From JAHRVQ01 sp051278195 (GTDB lineage Bacteria; Pseudomonadota; Gammaproteobacteria; Pseudomonadales; Azotimanducaceae), in NCBI GenBank assembly GCA_051278195.1, contig JBNMQM010000020.1:5093-69092 (forward strand): a DNA stretch of 64,000 nucleotides. Reading direction: 5' to 3'. Every line of letters starts with the position of its first letter. The first letter of the stretch is position 1. The translations under genes and the position numbers were made by a program. Under the pieces are notes generated by a model. That model did no database searches, was not told where the DNA came from, and saw nothing but the letters and a program-made list of their open reading frames with translations. This document shows, in pieces, positions 36,705 through 46,250 of the stretch.

Positions 36705-37385
36705 GTGAGCAAATGGGAAATAGTGGATACGGCAAGTATCCCGAACAACGGCGGTGAGTTGCGGCTGTTTCAGCGAGATAATGAGTTCGCGATCAGAATC
36801 GCCGGCGGTCAAGGCGACTTGATGAACAGCCGAACGCACGGCTCCGAAGATGCTTTGGGGACACTCGCCTGCGAACCGTTTCAAAATAAGCCAGGGGCGA
36901 AAATTCTGGTGGGCGGTTTGGGCATGGGTTTCACGCTCGCCACCGCGTTGCAATCCCTCAGACCGGATGCGCAGGTTATCGTAGCAGAACTTGTACCAGG
37001 CGTTGTGCAGTGGAATATAGATCTTGTCGGCGGCTGCGCTGGTAATCCACTGGATGACGATCGTGTGCAGGTGAGAGATGCAGACGTTGGGGAGCTGATC
37101 AACCGAGCGACTAAAACCTACGATGCAATCTTGTTAGACGTCGACAATGGGCCAGAGGGTTTGACCCACATCCAAAACGACAATTTGTACTCTCCTGAGG
37201 GGCTACAAGCGGCTTATAGCGCCCTACGCCCAGCAGGCATCCTGGCCGTATGGTCGGCAACCTCTGCACCAAAATTCAAGACCCAGCTACGAAAAGCTGG
37301 CTTCTCAGTCGATGAAAGGCGTGTCAGAGCACATCAAGGCAAAGGTTCAACGCACTTGATTTGGTTAGCGCAGCGAGGCCGATAA
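36705..37385 (+). CDS. Spermidine-synthase-like SAM-fold protein
   Basis: A 226-residue class I methyltransferase-fold protein resembling spermidine-synthase-like enzymes. The nucleotide motif is V-G-G-L-G-M-G-F-T-L-A; an acidic residue follows in V-I-V-A-E-L-V; and the motif Y-D-A-I-L-L-D-V-D-N-G-P fits the region after the catalytic loop. It starts at GTG with AGAGGAAC upstream. Polyamine-specific residues cannot be confirmed, and several proteins of this group are not aminopropyl transferases. It is probably co-transcribed with the NYN-domain gene 38 bp downstream. Confidence 0.78.
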   Translation: MSKWEIVDTASIPNNGGELRLFQRDNEFAIRIAGGQGDLMNSRTHGSEDALGTLACEPFQNKPGAKILVGGLGMGFTLATALQSLRPDAQVIVAELVPGVVQWNIDLVGGCAGNPLDDDRVQVRDADVGELINRATKTYDAILLDVDNGPEGLTHIQNDNLYSPEGLQAAYSALRPAGILAVWSATSAPKFKTQLRKAGFSVDERRVRAHQGKGSTHLIWLAQRGR

Positions 37386-37423
37386 CCCTAATATGCAAGA
37401 CTTCCCAGCTGTGAGCGCATTCG

Positions 37424-37897
37424 ATGGATAAGATTGGACTGTTTGTGGATGTGCAAAACATTTATTACACCACGAGACACACCTACGACCGGCAGTTCAA
37501 TTATCGTGCCCTCTGGAAAATACTGGAACAACGCGGCAACATTACTCTGGCCAATGCCTACGCCACGGATCGCGGCGATGACAGTCAGATGAAATTTCAA
37601 ACAGCACTGCGACATATTGGCTTCAACGTAAAGCTTAAACCCTATATACAGAGAGCTGATGGTTCTGCCAAAGGCGATTGGGATGTCGGGATTACCATCG
37701 ACGTGATGACAAGCGCGCCACAGCTGGATCGGATTTTTCTATTGTCCGGCGATGGGGACTTTGATCTGTTGATTGACACCGTGCGCAAGAATTACGACAT
37801 ACCAGTCGAGGTTTACGGTGTGCCGATGTTAACAGCAGATTCGCTCAAACGTTCAGCGTCGGCTTTTCATCCGATTGCCGAGCCGCTGTTGATGTGA
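37424..37897 (+). CDS. NYN-domain protein, LabA/DUF88 family
   Basis: A 157-residue PIN-like nuclease-fold protein. Conserved acidic positions are visible in G-L-F-V-D-V-Q-N-I, in G-D-W-D-V-G-I-T-I-D and in L-L-S-G-D-G-D-F-D. These match the LabA/DUF88 family, whose members are predicted metal-dependent RNases. It forms a likely two-gene unit with the spermidine-synthase-like gene. The RNA target is unknown. Confidence 0.85.
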   Translation: MDKIGLFVDVQNIYYTTRHTYDRQFNYRALWKILEQRGNITLANAYATDRGDDSQMKFQTALRHIGFNVKLKPYIQRADGSAKGDWDVGITIDVMTSAPQLDRIFLLSGDGDFDLLIDTVRKNYDIPVEVYGVPMLTADSLKRSASAFHPIAEPLLM

Positions 37898-38115
37898 GGA
37901 GCAGGGCCAACAAACCCGATAGCGCTGCAGTCACGCTAGCCAAGACTCTACCCGAGAATTTTCCAGTTATTACATATTAAGTTCGGCCATGGTCCCAGAA
38001 ATTGCCGCAGAAACCCGTCGGCATTGGCCAACCGAGCGGCTCACTTGGTTGAGGTGCAGTGCCCAGCTTTCCCTGATGGGTTTCTCTTCTGGTCTCCTTT
38101 TTTGTGGTCGTGACT

Positions 38116-38929
38116 ATGCGAGTTCTTCTCGTCGACGACAGCCGCTTATGTTGAATGATGCTCACGAGAATCGGCGCAGATACGATATCCGACGATACCA
38201 TCCGAAAAGTTGAAGATTCAAAATACGGGCTTGATGAGCGCCGTCAGTAGGCACGACCTGTTGATGTTCAATCAGGAAAGCGGACTCGCTCGTTGAAGTG
38301 GGCAAAGTCATGCTCAACGCTTGCTTTGGTCGCGTGATCAACAAGCTAAATTCCGACATTGAAGTCGAGATGTTGCATCTCGAGCAAGGGACGATCAGTG
38401 ATTTCCACTCGGATTTAAGTGACAAAGACTGGTCGCTAGATGCGCTCCGAATCGTTAAGAACAGAGGCACCCCATTAGATCCGGCGATTCTATTTAGTGC
38501 TCCGTATCCACTTTCGAACAACCAACGGCAGGTGGAAAACAAGCGCCGCGTCGTTGTTGCAGAAGACAACATGATTAACCAGGAAGTTGTCATCGGGCTG
38601 CTCGAAGGCGACTACTTCATTGACGCGGTAGCCGAAGGATAGGAAGCATAGGAAGCGTTAAAACTCTCACAAACGACAACACTTACGATTTGGTGTTGAT
38701 GGATTGTCAAATGCCAAACTTAGACTGACTCGAAACCACCAGAAGAATCAGACAAGGCACCAAGGGCACCAGTCGAACAGACATTTTCGTCATAGCTCTG
38801 ATATCGAATGCCATGCGTGGCCACCGTGAGTGCTTCATTGAAGCAGATACGAACGAGCACAAAGGTAAACCGATTGATCCTAATAGAATTAACTTAGTCA
38901 TTGAGAGTTTTCTCACGGCCTACGCCTAA
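38116..38929 (+). pseudogene. Degraded response-regulator / hybrid-kinase receiver gene
   Basis: It starts with M-R-V-L-L-V-D-D-S-R-L, a receiver N-terminus, and stops after twelve residues. Further on, in another frame, R-R-V-V-V-A-E-D-N-M-I-N-Q-E begins a second receiver at about 38546. Its phosphorylation region Y-D-L-V-L-M-D-C-Q-M-P is in yet another frame, followed by a TGA where Gly is usual, then L-E-T-T-R-R-I-R-Q and finally G-K-P-I-D-P-N-R before a normal stop. Frameshifts and at least two stops make it non-functional as a single protein. The middle (38298-38642) is the longest open part. It lies just upstream of an MCP gene, so it may have belonged to the same signalling cluster. 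The 218 bp before it (37898-38115) show nothing recognisable. Confidence 0.8.
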
Positions 38930-39026
38930 ACATTCAACAGGCGTCATTATGTTCTGAGCGGCGCATTTTCTCAGCGTTCGACTAGACTAATAGTTACGAC
39001 AAATCGACATCACCCAGGAGCAGCAC

Positions 39027-40997
39027 TTGGTTGCACTACTGCCTAAGGTCAAGCTAGCAAAAGTGTTATGGCTGACCTGCCTGCTGGTCGCCATTTTGAG
39101 CTTCGCGCTTACCGCGCCGCTGATCATTGGCCTGACTGATGAACTGTCCGCAGCGAATGCGAAGAGCCAATCTAGCGAAGGCGTAGAGCTGATTCGGCCG
39201 CTTACAAAAAACCTTGCTGTACATCGTGGGCTGACCAATCGAATACGCAATGGCGACGCGTCCGCGAAAACGAAACAGCAAGCAGCAGCACGCGACGTCA
39301 ACGATGCCGTTCGTCGCCTTAGTACACACTATGGGGACGCACCTGAAACACTAAAATGGCTCGAAATTATTGACCAGGCCTGGCAGGATATCCAATCGAG
39401 TGCGGATGACCCGGGTGGTAATACCCGCAAGATTTTTGGCGAGCACTCGATGCTGATCAGTCGAATTCTCATTCAAGCGGATCGACTCGGCGCGGGGAGT
39501 GACTCAGGAAACGTCGAGTCATTGATCAGCCTACGTTCCGACTTCTTGTCGATGTCAGAGCTAATCGGACAGATTCGAGGCCTCGGTGCAGGCCACATCG
39601 CGTCTCAGGGAGCTGATCTCAGTGTCATTGGGGACCTGCGAGTACTTTCGGAGTCACTCGAGAGTAGAGCACTCAGTGCCGCTCAGTCCGCCGACCAATT
39701 GAGGTTAAATGGCCTAGGCCAAATCGCTTCATCCATCGATCAATCCAATCGAGATATCAAAGTTTATCTCGAGGTCATCGAGCGCATCAGCGGAAACCCG
39801 GCGGGCTTTAACGCTAACGTATACTTTAGTGACGGAACAAAAGTCATCGATGGTTTGGGAAAAACACTCTCGTTAACATCGAGCGCGCTTCACAGTGACT
39901 TTGAAATAAGGATACAAAGCTCAACTCGCCAGACCTGGCTTGTTAGCGGCATTGTCACTTTCTTTGTAACAATCATCATTGCTGCTTTCTCTTTTGTCAT
40001 CACACACATTAACCAACAATTAAAGATTATTAGCTCAGACATCAGTCGCGCCGCTCGCGGTAATCTGGGGCATATGACCGCCACCAATGGCGACGACGAA
40101 TTTTCAGAGCTACGTAAACATTTCATCAACGCCATGGCCGCGGTCTCGGGTTTGGTCAAGGAAATACGTGCTACAGAAATCAATCTCGGCACTTATTTGC
40201 GCTTCTTCGTCAGCAACGTTGAGAATTGTGAAGTATTAGTCCAACAGCAAAGTCACGATTTGGAACAAATTGCCGAGAACTCTCTCGCCATGGGCGAGGA
40301 CAGCGCCAAGCTAAACGCCGAGGCTAAGTCTCTAAAAAGCGCCTTCGAAGAAACGAGCGAAGCTACCATCGTCGCCCGACAAGCCTCAACTGCCAGTGTT
40401 GAACACATAGAAAAACTGCACAACTCGATGATTAACACGGTGAAAGATATGAGTGCCCTGGTCGAGCGAAGTAAACAGATAGACGGGATGGTCTCAGTCA
40501 TCCAAGCCATTGCCGAGCAGACAAATTTACTTGCATTAAACGCCGCAATAGAAGCGGCGCGGGCAGGAGAACAAGGAAGAGGCTTCGCCGTCGTGGCTGA
40601 TGAAGTCAGAACGCTTGCGAGCCGCACCCAGAGCTCAACTGGAGAAATTCAAACTATCGTGAACAATCTGCAAACGGAATTTCAGACCATGTCAGAAGCA
40701 GTTTCTAACAATGCCGACACAGTCTCTGGCGCCGTTGAACAAGCCAAAAGAGCAGGACACCAGTATGGAGAAGTTGCTGATCAGATGACTCGTTTGAGCG
40801 ATGTTAGTGCGAACATAGCGTCCATTTCTGAAAAGCAAAAAGCCGAAGCTCAAAATATCGCAACCAGTATCGGTACACTGAACGCCTCTCGCCAAACCAT
40901 TCACGCTACGCTCGAAGAAACCAAACGCAATTCAAAAGATGTGATCACCACGTTAAACCAACTTGATACAGCAACCGCTCAATTCGAACTGAACTAA
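39027..40997 (+). CDS. Methyl-accepting chemotaxis protein
   Basis: A 656-residue transducer. TM1 is at about residues 13-35, a helical periplasmic sensor domain spans about 36-300, and TM2 is at about 302-326 (V-S-G-I-V-T-F-F-V-T-I-I). A HAMP-like region follows, then a long coiled-coil signalling domain with the hairpin-tip sequence A-E-Q-T-N-L-L-A-L-N-A-A-I-E-A-A-R-A-G-E. The start is TTG at 39027, with AGGAG seven bases upstream; there is no ATG alternative before TM1. No CheB/CheR tail pentapeptide is visible. It relays a ligand signal to CheA/CheW, which must be encoded elsewhere. Confidence 0.92.
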   Translation: MVALLPKVKLAKVLWLTCLLVAILSFALTAPLIIGLTDELSAANAKSQSSEGVELIRPLTKNLAVHRGLTNRIRNGDASAKTKQQAAARDVNDAVRRLSTHYGDAPETLKWLEIIDQAWQDIQSSADDPGGNTRKIFGEHSMLISRILIQADRLGAGSDSGNVESLISLRSDFLSMSELIGQIRGLGAGHIASQGADLSVIGDLRVLSESLESRALSAAQSADQLRLNGLGQIASSIDQSNRDIKVYLEVIERISGNPAGFNANVYFSDGTKVIDGLGKTLSLTSSALHSDFEIRIQSSTRQTWLVSGIVTFFVTIIIAAFSFVITHINQQLKIISSDISRAARGNLGHMTATNGDDEFSELRKHFINAMAAVSGLVKEIRATEINLGTYLRFFVSNVENCEVLVQQQSHDLEQIAENSLAMGEDSAKLNAEAKSLKSAFEETSEATIVARQASTASVEHIEKLHNSMINTVKDMSALVERSKQIDGMVSVIQAIAEQTNLLALNAAIEAARAGEQGRGFAVVADEVRTLASRTQSSTGEIQTIVNNLQTEFQTMSEAVSNNADTVSGAVEQAKRAGHQYGEVADQMTRLSDVSANIASISEKQKAEAQNIATSIGTLNASRQTIHATLEETKRNSKDVITTLNQLDTATAQFELN

Positions 40998-41089
40998 ACT
41001 AAACCAATGAGCATCCTGAATAGATTCAAAATATTTGTTGCCTGAGGGCTTCTCTCTAGCTCCAGCATCGCACCGAGAGCAGCTGGATA

Positions 41090-41790
41090 TTAGGGTCCAA
41101 GAAAAACCGAACTCAGCTCGTCGGCAATAAAATCATACACACGGCGAATCCGGCGATTCGTTCGTAACTCTTGATGGCAGACTAACCAGATGGGCACACT
41201 TATGACTGGCCCTAGATGCTCAAATGCTGGCACCAGATCCGGGTTTTCTTGGCCGATGTCTGCGGGTAAAAAAATCAACCCCAGGCTTTTTTACAGAGTT
41301 CTAGTTGAAGCAACTGGAAGGAAGTAACCAGCTGAAAATTCCGCTTCGAAAGTGCCAGCCTTGTTGGGTGAGCAAGTCCGAAACCTGCTGACTTCGGTTA
41401 AAGCCAATAATTCGAACATCTGATAACTCAGAAACCTGATCTGAGTTGAGCCCTGCAATGTAGCCTGGCGTCCCATAAAGCCAGACAGTCTGTTCACCCA
41501 GCTTTCTCGCAATCAGGTCATCTTGCGTTGGCCGAAAACTCCGGATCGCAATATCCGCCTCACGTCGTTTAAGCCGCTCGAGTCGTTGGTGACCACGATC
41601 TCAATATCGATACCAGGTTCTTCTTGGCGTAATGTGGCGATGATTCTAGGTAATCGAAAAACCACATCTATCTCACTGGTGGACACCACTGCAGTGCCTT
41701 CAAGCTGCTGGAACTGCTCTAGTAACTCCACACCACTGTCGGTCAAGACCAGGCAGTTGAGTCCACAGAGCCGAACGTTCCCGTAAAATT
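41090..41790 (-). pseudogene. Degraded LysR-family transcriptional regulator
   Basis: Three minus-strand frames must be joined to restore a LysR effector-binding domain. The order is L-V-L-T-D-S-G-V-E-L-L-E-Q-F through D-I-E-I-V-V-T-N-D, then R-E-A-D-I-A-I-R-S-F-R-P-T-Q-D-D-L-I through G-Y-I-A-G-L, then L-C-K-K-A-W-G, then I-F-L-P-A-D-I-G to the C-terminus. The N-terminal winged helix-turn-helix cannot be found beyond about 41790. The frame changes near 41560, 41330 and 41280 cannot be explained by one error. It is a pseudogene. Confidence 0.85.
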
Positions 41791-41797
41791 TGTCCTA

Positions 41798-42000
41798 ATG
41801 AATACCACTGGTAATCAGGACAAAGTCGCCGCCTATTTGCAAACTACCTATGGCTTAGGTCATAAAAAGATCGAATGGGCTGCTGTCACACCTTATAGCG
41901 CGTATCCCTAACCGAATTGCAGCGCTATTTTCGATGATGCTTGGAATGAGTGGCAACCCCAGATGCCGGTCGTTTACAACTCCGGTTGCTCAACAACCTG
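41798..42000 (+). pseudogene. Unrecognised short decayed reading frame divergent from the LysR remnant
   Basis: From ATG 41798 a 37-codon frame reads M-N-T-T-G-N-Q-D-K-V-A-A-Y-L-Q and stops at 41911. After the stop the same frame continues D-D-A-W-N-E-W-Q-P-Q-M-P-V-V-Y-N to another stop. Protein-like composition on both sides of the stop suggests a decayed gene, possibly the former target of the LysR regulator. I do not recognise a family. Nothing convincing is visible at 42000-42170. Confidence 0.3.
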
Positions 42001-42170
42001 AAGATACTATTGGTCGAGCAGCAATGAGTTTTTGCCGCTGGCGAGCCTGACGGGTGACCTAAAGCCGGCGCTCATGTTGCCGATAATATTTTAGTGGACA
42101 ACGACACATCCACTAGACCCCGGCCGACAAGGATTGCTGCGCCCGTTACCGACACTGCCCAGGAAGCCTT

Positions 42171-42755
42171 ATGAACATCAATCTCACAAGCTTGTTGCCG
42201 ACTCAAGGCCGCGTCTTCGATACGCCCGGCATACCCAATAAAGCTGGCCAATCATCGCTTGAAGCTATTTATGGCCATAAATCAGCGAACACTAGTTCAG
42301 CCAATGCAGGCATAGGAGCGGTTTTTGGGCCCGGCGTAGGAGTCGCTGTCGCCGCCGATCAAACGCCGTTAACACTGGCTTATCAAGCCGCGATTGACCG
42401 GATCAATGAAGCCGTCGCACCTTACCTGGGAGAGAACGCAATGGCGCGGGGTGAACAGGCAAAGGTTGATGTTTCGCCTGAGGTCACGGCGGAGCGAATT
42501 GTGTCCCGATCAACTGCGTTATTTTCGCGTTTTGAAGACCGCTACCCAGATCGCGATACTAAGGACACAATTAATCACTTCGTCGATACGATCCGTGGTG
42601 GTGTTGAGCAGGGTTTCTCCGAGGCCAAGGACATCCTAAAAGGACTCGGCGTGTTAAACGGTGACATTAAGACCAATGTCGATTTGACCTTTGAGCGAGT
42701 GCTCGATGGCCTGGCAGAATTCCAGAGCCGTGCGCTCTCTGACCTCCCTTCCTAG
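42171..42755 (+). CDS. DUF5610 domain-containing protein
   Basis: A 194-residue soluble protein. The N-terminal 75 residues are Gly/Ala/Ser-rich and low in structure. The remainder matches the pattern I know for DUF5610: S-P-E-V-T-A-E-R-I-V, then F-V-D-T-I-R-G-G-V-E-Q-G-F-S-E-A-K-D-I-L-K-G-L-G-V-L-N-G-D-I. No signal peptide or membrane segment is seen. Family function is unknown. It is a complete gene within an otherwise eroded region. Confidence 0.8.
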   Translation: MNINLTSLLPTQGRVFDTPGIPNKAGQSSLEAIYGHKSANTSSANAGIGAVFGPGVGVAVAADQTPLTLAYQAAIDRINEAVAPYLGENAMARGEQAKVDVSPEVTAERIVSRSTALFSRFEDRYPDRDTKDTINHFVDTIRGGVEQGFSEAKDILKGLGVLNGDIKTNVDLTFERVLDGLAEFQSRALSDLPS

Positions 42756-42973
42756 TATCGTAAATCTCGCAAGCAGCTAGGTTTCTCGAGCTTTGCGTTC
42801 TCGCATTTTGTCCAAATCGCTTGGATTCAATAGAGCTTTCGACGCCACATATCTCGTTGTTTCTTAAGCGCTCATCCGCACTCACCATCACCCAAGCGAA
42901 GCTCGGTTACGATGATATCTACAGTGAAAACGCAAACTGCATCTGCTAACCAAGCAGCCGATCACTCACCTGC

Positions 42974-43600
42974 TTAGTAAAGACTCTCAATCGCATTTCG
43001 CTCTACACCCGCCTGCATATCCTCAGCGGATATCGACAACTTACCGTGATCGACCAGCGCTTGACCGTAGGTGGGTAAGCCTTCGACGGACGCCCACTTT
43101 TCGGGGCTCCAAAGATTAGAGCGAATCATAGATTTACCGCAATGGAACATGGCTTCCTCGACCCTAACCACGATAGCGAAATCCGGTGCTTTGCCTTTGA
43201 TGGCCATACTCGCCAAAAGCTCAGGATCTTTCACGATTAAACCTGAACCGCTGACTCTGACGACTTCACGCCGGTTCGCCACAACGAACATCAGCCCGAC
43301 TCTGGGATTATCCAGAATATTAAAAAAAGTGTCGGCCCGATTGTTACCTAGTCGATCCGGAATCGCTACAGTATGCTCGTCCAGTACTTGCCACGAGCCT
43401 GCTGGGTCACCCTTTGGTGCAACATCAATTTGACCGGCCTGATTGGTCGTCGAAATCACCACGAACGTCGAATGCTCAATCCAAGTCCGACAGTGCTCAT
43501 CAATGTGATTGATACATTTGGTATCTTGGCTGTAGAGCACCTCACCCAAAACCTCACGAATTTCTTCTGCTGTCGATACCACCTGCGTTGGCTCATACAT
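42974..43600 (-). CDS. Pyridoxamine 5'-phosphate oxidase-family FMN-binding protein
   Basis: A 208-residue split-barrel flavoprotein. The central part shows F-V-V-I-S-T-T-N-Q-A-G-Q-I-D-V-A-P-K-G-D-P and later N-R-A-D-T-F-F-N-I-L-D-N-P-R-V-G-L-M-F, typical of the MSMEG_1061-like PNPOx group. The frame is open from 43648, but ATG at 43600 is preceded by GGGGGGAA and is the better start. Such proteins bind FMN or F420 and act as general oxidoreductases; a role in vitamin B6 synthesis is unlikely for this subgroup. Confidence 0.82.
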   Translation of the reverse strand: MYEPTQVVSTAEEIREVLGEVLYSQDTKCINHIDEHCRTWIEHSTFVVISTTNQAGQIDVAPKGDPAGSWQVLDEHTVAIPDRLGNNRADTFFNILDNPRVGLMFVVANRREVVRVSGSGLIVKDPELLASMAIKGKAPDFAIVVRVEEAMFHCGKSMIRSNLWSPEKWASVEGLPTYGQALVDHGKLSISAEDMQAGVERNAIESLY

Positions 43601-44136
43601 GCTGGTTCCCCCCAAAGCGTCGATCCTACAACTGATATAGCAGCGCATAAAAAGACACTGCCACTAAGCAACTAGGCCAAGCTAACATTTTGGTGCAAGG
43701 CTGCACAGTCCTGCGCAAATGTAGGGCGGACCGAAACCCGAGGCGAGCCATAAGGCAGTATGTGCAACAGCCCGTCGATCAGCATTCGATTGAACCACCG
43801 AGCACCTTCCGCTTGAGCCTTTGGCACAATCTAGCGCCGAAGGATGGGGCTTTCCTAGTTCGAAATGTGCATTTCGGTATATATATCAGATAGATAACCT
43901 CACAATTTTGGGGCAGGGACAGAATTGGCCACCCGACCTAACGGGCAATGGCAGATACTGCGGCAACTCATCAGCCTCGCGCGCCCTGCTCGCCGCTTTC
44001 AGCCGTGGATAAGAGCGGCCCATTATTTGCAGTCGTCAGCTTGAGTGGCCAAACAGCGAAAAAGAACATGCCCTTTGTCTCCAAAGCTGAACTCACAAAA
44101 TACTCACTGCACGTTGAATCATAAGGAACAAGAATA
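43601..44136. other. 535-bp gap between PNPOx-family and lipoprotein genes
   Basis: No confident gene is seen. A GTG-started plus-strand frame at 44005-44124 (39 codons, ending K-Y-S-L-H-V-E-S) is protein-like in composition but lacks a ribosome site. It could be a remnant. AAGGAAC at the right end is the ribosome site of the lipoprotein gene. Confidence 0.5.
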
Positions 44137-45279
44137 ATGAAGCTAAGGATTACAGGCGCGGGCGTAGCGCTAACAGTGCTATTGATGGGTTGCTCACCGG
44201 CAACCGAAGATGTCACAGCACCTGAGATAGTGATACCTGAGGCAGCAGCAACGCCAGAAGTCGCGGCAACATCATCATTCATCCCAGCAGAGTTCAACGC
44301 GCCAATACTCGTGGAAACCGAAGGTTTCAAGATCGTACCGCTAGGTCCTGAATTAGTGAAAGTCGACTTCGAAGCCTACATGTCCTCCATCGAGCATTTA
44401 CAAAAGACCTTTACCCGCAGCACCAACTGGCCCCACAAAGATGTCTCCGATGCAGATGCCTTGCTGGATATGGAAACCGAACAGGCCAGATTTGAGAACC
44501 GGGAATCATTTGCCTATGCCGTACTTACACCAGACGGCACAAGGGAGCGTGGTTGCGTGTATGTGTATCCAAGCACCATCGAAGGTTACGATGCGGTCGT
44601 TAGAATGTGGGTAACGAAGGCTGAATACGACGCTGGTTTTGATGCTGAACTCTACGAGTGGGCGACCAATTGGGTAGAAAACGATTGGCCGTTTAAAAAA
44701 GTGGCTTATCCCGGACGCGCAATAGAATGGGAAGCTTGGGATGCGATTGTTGCTGAGAATACGGCTAGAGAAGCCGCTCTAAAAGAGCAAAACCGTCTGA
44801 CCGCAGAAGGCTTTATTGACGCATTCTATTCCTTTGATCCAGAACAGCTTCAACCATTCCTTGCCAATGCTGAGGAATCAGCACAACGGCTTTCGTACTA
44901 TCAGGGCTGGGCTGAAGGCGGTAACTATAAAGTCCTCAATCGTGGTGCTTGTGAAGCTGAGTCACCGACATTATTCACCTGTCCCATCACTGTACAGGAC
45001 GATCCTGTGGTGGAGTTGAAGACCGGGTTTAATGTGACGGACACATTTCACCTAACATTTGATGCCATAAAAATCGCGTCTATAAAAACCAGCTCTGACG
45101 ACCAGCCCATTTACTACGAGGCACGAAAATGGGTCGAAGCGAATATGCCAGAAGTCATGACCGGACCCTGCCTCAATCGTAACAAAGGTGGTAAAACACC
45201 CGGCGACTGTGCCCGAGCGATGACTGAGGGTTACAAACAGTTTTATGCTGCTACTCAAGGAAGTTCAACGTCAGAGTAA
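44137..45279 (+). CDS. Lipoprotein with a GNAT-like domain
   Basis: A 380-residue predicted lipoprotein. The signal peptide ends in a lipobox V-L-L-M-G-C (Cys about residue 20), followed by an Ala/Pro/Glu linker. Residues about 60-190 resemble a GNAT-like family (S-S-I-E-H-L-Q-K-T-F, N-W-P-H, then F-A-Y-A-V-L-T-P-D-G and G-C-V-Y-V-Y-P-S). The rest (about 205-380) looks like a separate alpha-beta domain with two or three Cys pairs (C-E-A-E-S-P-T-L-F-T-C; C-L-N-R-N-K-G-G-K-T-P-G-D-C). Acetyl-CoA is not available outside the inner membrane, so this domain probably binds rather than acetylates. The lipoprotein call is firm, the GNAT likeness moderate. Confidence 0.75.
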   Translation: MKLRITGAGVALTVLLMGCSPATEDVTAPEIVIPEAAATPEVAATSSFIPAEFNAPILVETEGFKIVPLGPELVKVDFEAYMSSIEHLQKTFTRSTNWPHKDVSDADALLDMETEQARFENRESFAYAVLTPDGTRERGCVYVYPSTIEGYDAVVRMWVTKAEYDAGFDAELYEWATNWVENDWPFKKVAYPGRAIEWEAWDAIVAENTAREAALKEQNRLTAEGFIDAFYSFDPEQLQPFLANAEESAQRLSYYQGWAEGGNYKVLNRGACEAESPTLFTCPITVQDDPVVELKTGFNVTDTFHLTFDAIKIASIKTSSDDQPIYYEARKWVEANMPEVMTGPCLNRNKGGKTPGDCARAMTEGYKQFYAATQGSSTSE

Positions 45280-45485
45280 ACGGCCTCAAATGACTAACGC
45301 TTCATGTCAGCGGCGGACATAAACTCTGGGTTCTGTAAAACGGGAAGCAAGATGACCATCTGGGTGCTAACTGAATAAAGATTCGAGGCTATTTGAAAAA
45401 CAGCTGCCATCGTCACGACCAACGTTAGTCGGTATCGATTCAGACAGCTGCTTATTCATGCGCTCAATGATGAGCGCTGCGGCTG

Positions 45486-46250
45486 CTATCTAGGACCGAA
45501 TCGTTGGCCGCCATCAACCCGCAGCGTCGAGCCATTCATCATGGCACATTCGTAGATCGCGATTGCCATGACAGCGAACTCATCTGGCCGACCCATTCGA
45601 CGGGGAAAAGCCGCACCTTTGGTCATATTTGCCGATGCTTCATCAGGGATCCCAGCCGTCAGACCTGTATCAAACAAACTCGGTGCAATGGTCATGCAAC
45701 GGATGCCGAGGCTACCCAAATCGCGCGCCATAGTAAGCGTCATAGCCGCAATGCCGCCTTTAGCAGCGGTGTAAGAAACCTGCCCTATTTGTCCTTCAAA
45801 GGCAGCGATCGATGCGGTGTTGATCATGACGCCTCTTTCTCCGGACTCGTTCGGTTCGTTCTTTTGCATGTGCTCAGCAGCTATAGAATTGATATTAAAT
45901 GAGCCAATCAGGTTCAAATCAATCACGCGGCGAAAGTCATCCAAAGAATGGCGCACGCCATCTTTCTTTACTGTTTTCTGCGCACCGCCACCACCCGCTG
46001 TGTTCACCATAAAGTGCAGCCCGCCTAGGTCTGCGACGGCTTCGTCTATAACGGTGGCCATGCCATCAAAGTCCATGACGTTACAGGGATAAAATTTACC
46101 GCCGAGTTCTTTTGCGGTGTTCGCCCCGTCGGAACTTTCTAGATCCAGAATTGCGACGTTGCCACCCTGGGCCGCAAATCTCACCGCTGTGGCTCGACAC
46201 ATACCAGATGCGCCGCCAACAAATATTGCGTTACTACCTGCAACTTCCAT
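45486..46250 (-). CDS. SDR, 3-hydroxyacyl-CoA dehydrogenase type 2-like
   Basis: A 254-residue short-chain dehydrogenase. The cofactor loop reads V-G-G-A-S-G-M-C-R, a variant of TGxxxGxG with Cys-Arg in the usual Gly region, as in several HSD10-like proteins. D-L-E after strand 2 favours NAD. The catalytic set is M-I-N-T-A-S-I-A, then V-S-Y-T-A-A-K. It ends G-S-T-L-R-V-D-G-G-Q-R. It is probably in acyl-CoA or alcohol oxidation, consistent with other CoA genes in the window. It stands alone on its strand. Confidence 0.83.
   Translation of the reverse strand: MEVAGSNAIFVGGASGMCRATAVRFAAQGGNVAILDLESSDGANTAKELGGKFYPCNVMDFDGMATVIDEAVADLGGLHFMVNTAGGGGAQKTVKKDGVRHSLDDFRRVIDLNLIGSFNINSIAAEHMQKNEPNESGERGVMINTASIAAFEGQIGQVSYTAAKGGIAAMTLTMARDLGSLGIRCMTIAPSLFDTGLTAGIPDEASANMTKGAAFPRRMGRPDEFAVMAIAIYECAMMNGSTLRVDGGQRFGPR

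Noticed and set aside
38162..38593. 143-codon minus-strand ORF
   Set aside because: Antisense to the degraded receiver gene; the plus strand holds the recognisable domain.
38707..38740. In-frame TGA in the receiver-domain remnant as another selenocysteine codon
   Set aside because: The TGA lies at a position normally occupied by Gly, not Cys, and the gene has other stops and frameshifts, so it is decay.
44005..44124. 39-codon GTG-started ORF upstream of the lipoprotein gene
   Set aside because: No ribosome site and no recognisable family; kept only as a note in the gap description.
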